Assembly: GCA_002104895.1 (NCBI GenBank)
Contig: MCFG01000034.1
Coordinates: 240,001-284,809 of the forward strand
Direction: 5' to 3'
From: Anaeromyces robustus
Taxonomy: Eukaryota > Neocallimastigomycota > Neocallimastigomycetes > Neocallimastigales > Neocallimastigaceae
Length of the DNA stretch: 44,809 nt
Shown here piece after piece: positions 10,978 to 22,703 of the stretch (position 1 is its first letter; each line of letters starts with the position of its first letter). A program made the translations under genes and the position numbers. A model generated the notes under the pieces. That model saw only the letters and a list, made by a program, of their open reading frames with translations, was not told the origin of the DNA and made no database searches.

Positions 10978-11596
10978 AAGCCAATCCGAGAAATATATAT
11001 ATATAAAAGAAATGAATTTCTTTTTTTTTTATAGTTAAAAGGAAAAAAAATAAAAAATAAAAGAAAAGAAAGAAAAAGGAAACAAAAAACAAAAAACAAA
11101 AAACAAAAACAATTGTTATTTTTTTTTTTTATTTTTTTTTATTTATTTGCTTGTTTTTTTTTAATTTTTCTTTTATAAATTTCTTAATTCTTATTTTTTA
11201 TAATTTATATAAATTAAAATAGAAATGAAAAAAAAAAAGTAATATTTATTTATTATATTATTCTTTTTTCTGTATATTTTCAGTAAAAAAAAAAAAAAAA
11301 AAAAAACAAGAACTATGATAACTATGATAATAATAAAATTTATTTCTGTTTATAAATAAGTATTATTACTATTTGTAAAATTATTACTATATATTGATAT
11401 TGAATAATTATAATATGTGTTTGCGCATTATTTAATTACGATATATACCTTTTTTTTTTATTTAATATATATGTCTTTTTTTTTTTTTTTTTTTTTTATA
11501 TATATTATATATAAAAATTGATATTTTTTTGCAAAATAAATAATATATTTAATATACTAATACTTAATTTAAAATTTACTTTATTATTTATTTATT

Positions 11597-12036
11597 TTAA
11601 TTGTTAACTTTTTCGTATAATTTATTGATAATATCACTGTAATAACGTCTAATTTGAATACGTTTATTCTTGAAAGTTGGAGTTAATAATTCATTTTCAA
11701 TCTATTTATTTATATATTATAAAATTATTATTAATAAATTAATTATTGAAAAAAAAAAAAAAAAAATTTAAATAATATATATATATATTAATAACATATT
11801 TATAACATAATAATTAAAAAAATACATACAGAGAATGGTTCTGAAATTAATGCAATTTCTTTTGGAATTTCATAACCGTTAAGACCAAAGTTTCTGGAAA
11901 TGTTTTCAATATCTTGTAAAATTAATAAACGAGCTGATTCAGATTTACATACTTTTTCTAAAGTCCATTCAGTGTTATCATTTTCACCTTTAATTTCTGG
12001 AACAACATTTTCAACATCCTTTTTTAAAAAAAGTAC

Positions 12037-12067
<31 letters not shown>

Positions 12068-15000
12068 TATTTATATATATACAAAAATATATATATATTA
12101 AAATTTTTTTAATATATATTATATTCTACTACTTACTGGAACAATAATACCGACAAGTTTGGATGAAAGTGGATTACCATCAATGTATGATTGAGAAATA
12201 AATCTAATTTATATATTAGATTATAATTTATATATTATATTTTATTTAGTATAAATAAAAAAATAATTAATTTATATATAAAATATTCATAATAAATTTT
12301 TTTTAATCAATAATATTTACCTGCTGTTGTTAATAACAGCTTCAATCTTTTCTGGAGCAATGTATTCACCTTGAGCAAGTTTGAAGATATTCTTTCTTCT
12401 ATCAATAATTTTAACAGTACCATTTGGTAAGAATTCACCAATATCACCACTAATGTTTACATATATATACAAAATATATATATATTAGTATATTTTAATT
12501 AATATAATAAAATTTTATTTTATAATATAATTTAAAAATGAAATTTACCTGTGAATCCATCCATCTTCATCAAGAGTTTCCTATTATTTAATTATAAATA
12601 TATATATATATATTTGTATGTTATAAAATTGTTATAAATTTTAAAATAAAATTATAAAAAGAAAAAAAAAATAATTTAATATATTTACAGCAGTAGCTTC
12701 TGGGTTATTGTGATAACCAATAAAACTATTGTAACCTCTTGTACAAATCTATATAATTTATAGAAATTAATATTTTTTTTAAAAAAAATTAATATAATAT
12801 ATATATTATAGTATTAAATTTTTATTAAATTTTTTTTTATTTTTATTTTGAATGTTTATTATAATTATTGTTATTATTACTATAAAATTAAAAATTAAAT
12901 CTATTTACTTCTCCTCTTGGATTTGGTTCATCATTGGTGAAATAATCCATTTCTGGAACATCAATTAATTTCATTTCACAACTACCAACTGGTGGACCAA
13001 TGTTACTACCATATGGATATTGATAATCACCGTACTATTTATAATAATAATAAGAAAAAATATATATATATATTATATATATAAAAGTTATTATTATTAT
13101 TACTATTATTATTATTATTATATCATTAATATATATTAACTATTAATTATAAACTTTTAAAATTTTAAAATAAAGAATAAAATAAAATATTTTACAATTT
13201 GAATGTTAGAAACAGTACAAGTTTCTGTTTGACCATAACCTATTTTATATTTAAATTAAATATATATATATAATTAGTTAAAATCAAAAATTATATAGAT
13301 ATATATATATAGACGGATTTATAATTAATATAATTTTTAATAATTTTTAATAATTTTAATTATCGTTGAACCTTCATAAACTTGACAACCGAGAACAATT
13401 CTCATAAATTCAATAATATTAAAATCAATTGGAGCAGAACCACAAATAATAAATCTCATTTCACCACCTACAACATTTTGAATTTTATCAAATACAATTT
13501 TATCCCAAATAGATTCTCTTGTAACACTAAAAGAATTTTTTATATTTTAATATTCGATATTAAAATAAAAAAATATATGTATATATATTTAAAATATTTT
13601 AAAATATGTATTATAATAATATTAATATATTAAATTTTTATAATTTTTATATTTATAATATTCTAATATGTATAAATATTGATTAATATTTTTTTTTTCT
13701 TTTTGCTTTCATATACTTACATTCCCTTTCTAAGAAGTTTACGTTTTCTTTCAACAGCAAAATTAAAGATAAATCTTTTAATAAATCCAGAATTATTAGC
13801 AGAATTTATAATACTATCATAAATTCTACAAAGAACTCTTGGAACTGATGGCATATCCTATTATATATTATATTTTTAATAAATAAATAAATAATTAATT
13901 AATTAATAAAAATTATAATTTTATAAAATATTCTATAAGTAATAAAAATTTTAATAATTTACATTTGGTTTTAAAATTCCAATATCAGAAATAATATTAC
14001 GAGCACTACCAGAGAAGAAACCAATAATAGCACCATAACTTAAGAAAGCATGGGAAATGACTCTTTCTAAAACATGAGCTAATGGTAAATATGAATAGTG
14101 TATATGACCTTTAGTAACATTATAACCAGCATTTTCATAATAACCATTAACAGAAGCACAAATACTTCCATTTTTCAAGATAACACCTTTTGGAGTACCC
14201 TAAATTATATTAATAATTAATGTTAATGATTAATAAAATCTATATTATGTATATATATATTATTTTATGTATATAATATATATATTAAGAATTTTTTTTA
14301 TGGAATAATTATTATAATTTTATAAATATTTACAGTTGTACCAGAAGTGTAACAAATCTATTTTAATATATATTATAAAAAAAAATAAATTGATTATTAA
14401 TAATTTATAATATTTAGTATTACATAATATATTGAAATTAAGATTATATTTCGACAATAATAAAAAAAACTATTATATTTATTTGTATAAAGAATAAAAA
14501 AAAATTTTTTTATTTCTATATTATTTATTTAAAGATAACTTACAGTAAAAACATCTTCTGGAGCAATTGGAGATGGTTCAACAGGATTTTGTTTACCAAA
14601 TTCTAAAACTTCATCTAAAGTACGAAGGGTAAGACCACATTCTTTAGCCTTTTCTAATTTATCTACTGGAATAGTAGTTAAACCGTAATTACATACAATA
14701 ATATGCTTTAAAGTTTTAGTTTGTGCAGAAATTTCAAAAAGATTATTAATATGTTCCATATGAGTTATAACTAAGGAAACATTAGTATTGTCAATAATAA
14801 ATTTAAGTGACTTTAAATCAAAACTGTTATAAAGTGGAGTTGAAATAATATTATAAAAAAGACAAGCTATAAAGATATATATATTATAAAATAATAATTA
14901 TATTATTAATTAATATTTAATTGTTAAAATATTTAAAATATATATTATTTAATTTTTTCTTTTTTATTTTTTCTTTTTTTTTTTTTTTCTATTCCTATTT

Positions 15001-15607
15001 TTTAAATTATTTTATTTTACCATTATCAGCTATATTCCATTCTGGACAATTAACCATATAAATACCAAGAGTATTATCAAATCCATTTTTGATCTTATAT
15101 CCATACATATTAATCATAGCAGAACCAAGATTTTTATAAGCTTCTTCGGCTTCACCTATATATATTTAAAAACAATATATAATTATATATATTTATAATA
15201 TATAGAGTAAATTATTTTATTTCATTGATAGATATATAATACTAATATAGATTATATAAAAAATTACAAATATATATATAAGAAAATAAAAAAAAAAAAA
15301 AAAATAAAGAAATATTACCAAAAGTCATCCATTCATATCTGTTATTTACTCTTCTACCTAAGAATCTTGAATCTCTACCATTAATTTCCATACCATTATA
15401 GAAACAATCAACAGAAGTATATAATAATTTTTTCTTATTTTCTCCAGTTTCTGGGTCAGTATAATTATAGGTAATGTAATCTCTTAATTCACCGCCATTA
15501 CCACGACTACGTATAATATCGGATTCACCTTTTTTATCATTTTTAATAACTATAGATTGAGACTTCAAAAGCTCTTGATCAATGTCCGGTTTTGAAAAGA
15601 AAAACAT
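11597..15607 (-). CDS. Long-chain fatty acyl-CoA synthetase, copy 2 (15 exons)
   Basis: This is the tandem paralogue of the gene at 688-4779, with the same activity expected. Exons, in gene order, are 15607-15319, 15155-15021, 14866-14544, 14357-14334, 14199-13963, 13857-13721, 13526-13372, 13239-13196, 13034-12909, 12748-12689, 12580-12549, 12449-12321, 12203-12137, 12018-11830 and 11701-11597. They total 2052 nt, giving 683 aa. Every exon matches copy 1 in length except exon 5, which is 9 nt longer and inserts three residues ([11 protein letters not shown] versus AGYYENSG). All core ligase motifs are intact ([41 protein letters not shown]). Most amino-acid differences cluster in exon 1: about 14 in some 60 residues, against one in the 107-residue exon 3. 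The C-terminus EKVNN carries no peroxisomal tripeptide. Intron 7 uses the same odd GTTCAA donor. The gene looks functional. Confidence 0.93.
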
Positions 15608-15657
15608 TTTTCTAATATAAAAAAAATTAAAAATATCAAATTTTCAAAATTCATTTA

Positions 15658-16012
15658 ATTTGAATAATAAAAAAAAAAAACATGAAATTATATTAGTATA
15701 CTACTTAATTATATATTATCTATTATCAATTTATATATCGAAGAGTAAAACAAATATGAAAAATATAAAAAAAAAAAACTTTTTTCACATATATTACAAA
15801 ACTAAAAGTTATATAAACATTATGACTAAAGAAAAAAAAAAAAATTACCTTTTTTAATAATTTCCTTTTTTATTATATTTTCACTAATAAATTATTTAAA
15901 TTCTTTATATTTAACAATTTATTTTTATTTATTTTTCTTTTTCTTCTTTACCTATAAAAAAGGAAAGCAATGGATGTAACTGTTTTTTTAATTTATAAAA
16001 AAACTAAAAGAA
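15658..16012. other. About 355-bp insertion between copy 2 and its shared upstream block
   Basis: In copy 1 the sequence ttcattta (4821-4828) runs directly into agcttatagcgtgag. In copy 2 the same two landmarks (15650-15657 and 16015-16029) are separated by about 355 bp of A/T-rich sequence. I see no terminal inverted repeat, clear target-site duplication or credible gene in the extra sequence. Either an insertion in unit 2 or a deletion in unit 1 would explain it. It moves the putative promoter block of copy 2 away from its start codon. Confidence 0.75.
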
Positions 16013-16420
16013 AAAGCTTATAGCGTGAGAAAAAAAAGTAAAAAGAAAAAAGAAAAGGAAATAATAGGTAAATATATATGTTTTTATATATGATTTTATC
16101 AAAAATAATATTATTTTTTAATATGTCATAATCATAATAAATTTTAATAATTATTAATTTATCATTGTTAAAAGTCATTATAATAAATATAATTAAATAT
16201 AATTAAATATAATATAAATAAAATAATAAAATAAAATATAACTAAATATATTATTATTTAATTATTTAATTATTTATATTTATATAAATGTTATATTAAT
16301 TATATTAATCATTATAATTATATTAAGTTATATAAAAAATAGTTTATTTATTTATATATTAATATTAATATATGGATAAATATAATATACACTATTCAAT
16401 GTAATAAAAAAAAATTAAAT
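16013..16420 (-). promoter_or_regulatory. Displaced shared upstream block of copy 2 (putative promoter)
   Basis: This stretch corresponds to 4829-5205 upstream of copy 1, including agcttatagcgtgag at 16015-16029. It lies about 0.4 kb from the copy 2 start codon rather than about 50 bp as in copy 1. Function is inferred from position only. Confidence 0.3.
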
Positions 16421-16537
16421 TTTTATTATTAATACAATTATCCATTTTATCCATTATATATTATATAATAATTAAATTATAATAATATATTACAGTACAA
16501 TCTATTATATATATTATAGTAATTCCTTTTTTTTTTT

Positions 16538-16597
16538 TTACTTTTCAAACTTTTTTAGTTGGGATTCTTTAAGTTCTTTAAGATGATGAACAAAATT
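16538..16597 (-). pseudogene. Possible C-terminal coding remnant, partly shared with unit 1
   Basis: On the minus strand this reads NFVHHLKELKESQLKKFEK then a stop. The core HHLKELKESQL is also present in unit 1 (about 5428-5460), where the end runs into a poly(A) tract instead. The block is less A/T-biased than its surroundings and is conserved between units. It may be the last few codons of a neighbouring gene captured by the duplication, or just a conserved non-coding block. Too short to identify. Confidence 0.2.
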
Positions 16598-16901
16598 CAA
16601 AAAAAAAAAAAAAAAAAGATTTTTTAAAAAAAAATAAATATAAACTTTAATTAATAATAAATTTTAAAATAAATTAAATAATTATAAATAATATATGTAA
16701 TAATATATATTAGAATTAAATGATAATGGTTTATAAGATATCAATATATTTTTACCAAATAAATGTATATATTTAAATATAAATGAATATATATAATTAT
16801 ATATAAATGAATATAATAAATAATATATTAAAATAATAAAATAATAAAACAACCAAACTTGGTGCAAAAATATTAAATAAAAAAAATATTAAAAACTTAT
16901 T

Positions 16902-16937
<36 letters not shown>

Positions 16938-17909
16938 TTAATCATTTATTCATTATTTATTAATTATTTATTTAATATTTATAATTATATTTATTTATTT
17001 ATTATTTATTAATTAATTATTTGTTATGTTTTGTTTTGTTATGATTTGTTCTTCTTTATTATTATTACTAAATATGGGGTATTGGTTTTTTTTATTTTTT
17101 TTTGTTTATTTTTCTTCTATTTATTTAATAATTAAAACATCACTATTTTAATAATTCTTATTATTATTAAATAATATGTTTAATCTAATAATAAAGGTTT
17201 ATTATGAGTAATAATAGTAATTGCTATATAATTTATAATATTTAAATAATAAAAAAAAATAATTAAATATATTGATATAATATATATTAATATTATTCTA
17301 AGTCTTTGATACTTATTAATAATAATATAATAATATAATAATATAATAATATATAAATAATTTATGAATAATTTATATAAACATTTTTTAGTACTAAAAC
17401 AAAAAAATATTTATTTTTCCATTATTAATCTAATAAAATATTTTATTACAATTATTGATAATTTAAATATATATATATTGTTAAATATATTAAAATATAT
17501 CGTTAAATATATTGAATATATATAAATATATATCAATAATATTTAATAAATATAATTATTATATATTAGTAAAAGTAAATAATTAAAAAAAGAGAAGCCA
17601 TAAAAAGATAAATGTAAAAATTTATTATTGTAGAAGAGAAATAAAAAATATATAAATAAAAATATATAAATAAATAAATAAATAATAAATAAATAAATAA
17701 ATAATTAATTAATTAATTAAATATATAATTAAATATTATTATTCCAATTGATTATCATCATCAATTATAGTAATTATAGTAATAATTATAATATAATAAT
17801 TTTCTTTTTAGTAATAATCAGAGTTAATATAAATAAATAACTTATATAATATAGTTATTAATTTCACTTCATTCTATAATTATTATCAATTGATTCTTTT
17901 CTATATTTA

Positions 17910-18051
17910 CAAAGATATGGAAAAAAAGTTATTTTTTTTTTAAAAAAGAAAAAAAACTTCATATAAAAATTCATATCTTTGCATATGAAAATTTTTTATT
18001 TTCTTATTTCTATATAAAATCTAAACTGTTATTCAGTTTAGATTTTATATA
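17910..18051. repeat. Two inverted repeats
   Basis: The 10-bp arms caaagatatg (17910-17919) and catatctttg (17972-17981) are exact inverted repeats around a poly(T)/poly(A) core. Just beyond, 18011-18028 and 18034-18051 are perfect 18-bp arms around a 5-nt loop (ttatt); the arm contains aaaatctaaactg. The second is the longest mixed-composition hairpin I noticed in the deserts. Confidence 0.65.
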
Positions 18052-19376
18052 TAAATTAGTATAAAAATAATTAACTATTGCTAATAATCATACAATCATT
18101 AATATCATCATTAGTATAATCATTAATACTAAAGTATTTAATATGTTATAAATTACTGATAATCATAAAACGTAGGTATAATAATAATTAGTAATAAATA
18201 ATAACTATATCTATTATTCCATTATTAATTTCTATATAATAATAATAATTAATAATATAAATATATATTATATTAATATTTTTAATTATTTTGTTTTTAT
18301 TATTTAAATATTATATTATAAACTGTATAGTAATTACTATTATTATTCATAATATTTTTTTTAAATAGTTCTAATTGTTAATTATTATTAAATCTTTTTT
18401 TTTTTTCTTTATTATTATATTAATTGTTAGGATTGAGTAATGTTTTTGGTATTCTAATTATTTTTTTTTATTTCCCCCATTATTAAATACTTTATTTTTT
18501 TATTTTTCCATTGTTAAATATTTAAATATATAAATATATTATTTATTTAGATACTTTTTTTTTATTAATACTAAATTATAATTATTCAAAGTATTAAATT
18601 AAGTGAATATAAATAAATAAAAAAAAAAAAGACAATATTTATAAATTATCATATAATATAATATAATATAATATTTATTATATATTTATTATATTTTATA
18701 CATTTATTTATATTTATTATATTTTTATATATTTATTATATATTAATTTAAAAACTCTATTATTAATATAAATATATTAAAAAAATTATTTTACCATAAA
18801 AATATTACCATAAAAGGAAAAATACATTATGAAATTTAAATTAAAAAAACGTTAATTTTTTTTTATAATAAATAAAAAATAAAAATTTGATTATAAATAA
18901 TAAATATTATAAATATAACAATAATAAAAATAATATAATAAAATAATAAAAAATTTGATTATAACAATATAAAAATAAAATAATAAGAAATGAATAATAA
19001 TTATATTAATAATGAATAATATTATTTATTATTTATTACTTATTTATTACTTACTTATTATTATATATATAATCATATTTAATGTAACAATAAATGTTAT
19101 TTGAAAAAATTTCTAATTTATTAACAATTAAATAATATTTTATATAGGTTGTTGATTATTACTACTATCATACATAATATGATTATCATACACACTATAA
19201 GTATAAAGTTAGACTAGTAATTAAAAGTAAATTGATTTTGATTTTTTATTATACTATAAAGAGTATAAGTAAATGTATCTAATCATTTACTATAATAATG
19301 TATAATATATTCAATAATAAATATCTATAATATAATGTAAAAAAAAAGGATAAATTTTATATAAAATACTTTTTTT

Positions 19377-19414
19377 ATCATCACTGCCCATATCAATCAT
19401 CACTGCCCATATCA
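19377..19414. repeat. Perfect 19-bp tandem duplication
   Basis: The 19-mer atcatcactgcccatatca occurs at 19377-19395 and immediately again at 19396-19414. It contains cactgccc, which is unusually G/C-rich for this desert. Function is unknown. Confidence 0.85.
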
Positions 19415-19957
19415 TATTATTATATAAAAATAAGTTATTAAAGTTATATATATATATATATAAGTATATATAAAAGTAAGTTATTAAAGTTATATATATA
19501 TAAATGACCGTTTATAAATATTATTTCTTGATAATCTAAATAACATTATATAATTATGTTATAATAAAAAAAGATTATTATTATCAAAATGGTATAATTA
19601 AATAATTAAAATAATTATAATAATAATGTATACATTTCATTACATTGTTTATTACATTAATATTTGTTATATACACTTAAAAATATTTATTTATAATAAT
19701 ATTTATTTTATTCTATTATTTATTAAATGGTCTATTATTTATTAAATGAATTTTCCATTTTTTTAATTTATTTTAAAATTAAAGTTTATATTATTTAATT
19801 TTAAATTTGTCCCAAAATTATTATTTAAATATATTAGAATATACTAGAATATATAGTATTAAATAAAAACTATAGATTTAATATAAAAATTTTTTAACAG
19901 TTTTTGGATGATTTTTTTTTTGAATTTTTTTGAATAAGCTGTCATTATTCAATATAT

Positions 19958-20070
<113 letters not shown>

Positions 20071-20427
20071 ATATTTTGTTAAGTAAATAAAATAGAATAA
20101 ATAAAATAATTTATTAAACCTAGAATATAAAGTAGAATTGTTAAATATATAATGATTATATTACAGAATAATATATTTATATTATTACGATTACAATTAT
20201 TTATTTATTTATTATTAAATATAAAAGTATTTATCATATGAATATTTGTTAAAACTAGAAATAATAAAAACAATTAAATAAAATTATAGTAAAATCATAT
20301 AATAAAATTATTTTACTTAATAAATAAATAAATAAATAAATAAATACTTGAATTAGTTTATATTATTTTAAATATTTATATATGCCGTTAAATAACTTTT
20401 TTTTATTTTATTATATTTTATCTATTT

Positions 20428-20458
<31 letters not shown>

Positions 20459-20660
20459 TGTATTAAAGTTTTTCTTTTTTTTTTATTATTAATTTTTAAT
20501 TTTTAATTTTTAATTTTTATTAATATTTTTTATTATTTTTATTTTTATTTTTATTTTTATTTTTATTTTTCATATGATAAAAAATAAATAATTTTTTTTA
20601 TTAATTAATTAATAAAAGATTTACTTTTCTATTATAATAATTATTAATAATAATTAGTTA

Positions 20661-20850
20661 TTAATAACGTTGTCGTATAAGAATTAATTCATCATTTTTT
20701 AAACCTGGGTTGTTAAAAATATATATCTCTGTTTCTCGATACATAACAACTTTAACAGTTTTCCTATTAATTGAGTTTTTATATATTTAAAGGGTTTGTT
20801 CCTTTCGCCAAATATATGCAATAAATTTGATAATAAATTTGATAATAAAT
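20661..20850 (-). pseudogene. Short coding relic, unrecognised
   Basis: The minus strand is open for about 60 codons to a stop at 20661-20663. Pieces include HIFGERNKPFKYIKN, TVKVVMYRETEIYIFNNPG and LKNDELILIRQRY. The amino-acid mix, lack of homopolymers and higher G/C relative to flanks make this look like the C-terminal part of a real protein or an element-encoded protein. Upstream it runs into three copies of aaatttgataat-like sequence and a poly(A) run. I see no start codon or splice acceptor I trust. I do not recognise the family. Confidence 0.35.
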
Positions 20851-21864
20851 TTAAAAAAAAAAAAAAGAATATTCAATATGTAACATTAAAATTCATGGTC
20901 TTGATTAATTAATAATTTCAATGGATTGATACTATCTTAGTTTAGCTAAACTCATACTTGAAATATAAAGAACATGGAAAAAAGCCAATAACTAAACTAA
21001 ACTCATACTTGAAAAATATAAAAAACATAGGCACCAAATCCGTTTTGACAAGAAATTATAGTTTCATACATTCCATATGATGAATTATATGTGAAATATA
21101 TAAATATATATATATATATATATAATAAAAATAATTAAACAAATAAAAAAAAGAAAAAAAAAAGAAAAAGACTGTATTTAATATAAAATAATATAATTTA
21201 TAAATATAGAATTAAATAATAATAATAATAATGATAAATAAATAATAATAATAAACAATAAATAATATAAATAATAAATAAATAAATAATAAAAAGTAAT
21301 GACTTGGATTAAGTAATAAAGCTTTTATATTTATAAAAAACAATATAAAATATAATAAACTGAAAGATGTATATAAATAATAAATATTACTATAATTATT
21401 ATAATAAAAAAAAGAAAAAAAAAAGAAAAAGAAAAAAGAAAAAGAAAAAATAGGTATATGTATACATATATTTATTTATTTATATTTATTTATTTTTTTT
21501 AATAATATTGGTATATAATATAAAAAATATTTTTTAAAAAAAAAAAATATGTTTTTTTTTATTATTAATTATTTATTCTTTTTAATAATGATAATTATAT
21601 ATATATATTATAAAATTTTATTATATTAAAAACTATTGAAATTATTAAAAATATCTAATTAAATATATATATAAGTTATAATATTATTTTTATATTATTA
21701 TTATTATTATTTTTTAATAAATATTAATAAATAAATGTAAATAAATATGTAAAAAAGAAAATTAATAATATATATAAAAAAAAATTTAAAATAATTTAAT
21801 CATTCATATTTATATATATAAAATTTCCAAATGTTAATTTAATTTTTTTTTTTTTTTTATTTAT
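20851..21864. other. AT-rich 3' flank of the 1275-aa ankyrin gene
   Basis: Apart from the direct repeats, this region contains A/T sequence, (AAT)n and (AAAT)n runs near 21205-21295 and A/G-rich tracts near 21410-21450. Immediately after the ankyrin gene's stop codon (21865) the minus strand reads ATGAATAAATAAA and then poly(A), giving a ready poly(A) signal. Confidence 0.6.
20946..21028. repeat. Direct repeat of about 30 bp, two copies
   Basis: The sequence beginning ctaaactcatacttgaaa occurs at 20946-20975 and, with a 2-nt length difference, at 20997-21028, both ending in ...acat. The first copy overlaps a perfect 14-bp palindrome, agtttag/ctaaact, at 20939-20952. Together with the coding relic just left of it, this may be the remnant of a mobile element. 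Confidence 0.6.
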
Positions 21865-22665
21865 TCATTCATCTTTTGCTAATAATTCTAAAATCTCTTG
21901 ATTTTCATCAGGATATACCATTAACATTGGATAAGATGAATTTGAATTAGTTTGTAATGGTGACCAATTCATCGCTGTAGTCGTCATTGTTGTTGCTGTT
22001 GGTGTTATTGGTGTTAGTGTTGTAGTAGTAATAGAAAAATCATTTTGAATGATAATACCATTTTCTTGTAAAAGATATACCATTTTTTTATCATCATTTT
22101 GTAATGCTATAGAAATAGCATTCATTCCTAATTCATTAATTATATTTATATCTATATGTTGTTGATAAATTAAATAACGTATTAAATGATGATGTCCATT
22201 TTCTACAGCTAACATTAATAATGAAGAACCTGTTGCATCTTTTATATGTACATCGGCTCCACCTTTTTCAATTAAATATTTTACCATGGCTTCATACCCT
22301 ATACTAACGGCAAATGTTAATGCACTCCAATGTTCATGATCTGTTGTATGATTAACTTCGGCACCATATTCTACTAAAAATTTTACGGTATCTAAATGTC
22401 CATTTTGAGCTGCACAAATTAATGCTGTTTGTCCATTAACTATTTCAGAATTAATATTGGCTCCTCGATTAATTAAATATTCTACGATAGATAAATGACC
22501 ATGTTGAGCTGCTAAAATTAATGCATTAATACTTTCTCTTTTTAAATTTCTATTACTATTACGATGTTTAAGTTGATAATTATAATTATTAATTTTAGTT
22601 ATATTATTATTATTATTATTATTATTATCAATGTCATCATCACTATCATCATTATCATCATCATC

Positions 22666-22703
<38 letters not shown>

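Larger units (their letters stand above)
10080..11596. other. Intergenic region with possible retrotransposon 5' flank
   Basis: The segment from about 10240 to 10990 is noticeably richer in G/C than the deserts and lies immediately 5' of the minus-strand retrotransposon relic, so it may be the element's 5' untranslated region. It holds the paired 29-bp repeats and two hairpins listed separately, plus long poly(A) runs (about 10854-10887). From 11000 to 11596 only purine and pyrimidine homopolymer tracts are seen. No protein-coding gene is supported. Confidence 0.45.
11597..16696 (-). repeat. Tandem segmental duplication, unit 2
   Basis: This is the counterpart of 688-5577. It is longer mainly because of about 355 bp at 15658-16012 that unit 1 lacks, while it lacks about 85 bp present in unit 1 near 5219-5303. 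Homology starts at the stop codon and fades about 16696. Confidence 0.9.

Noticed and set aside
10920-10995. Possible tRNA or tRNA-derived element (attcgaagcc)
   Set aside because: The hairpins have the wrong loop sizes for anticodon and T arms, and no acceptor stem or A/B box consensus is convincing.
15660-15857. Plus-strand open frame in the 355-bp insertion
   Set aside because: Lys/Asn/Tyr/Ile-only content matches base composition; no motif or duplicate.
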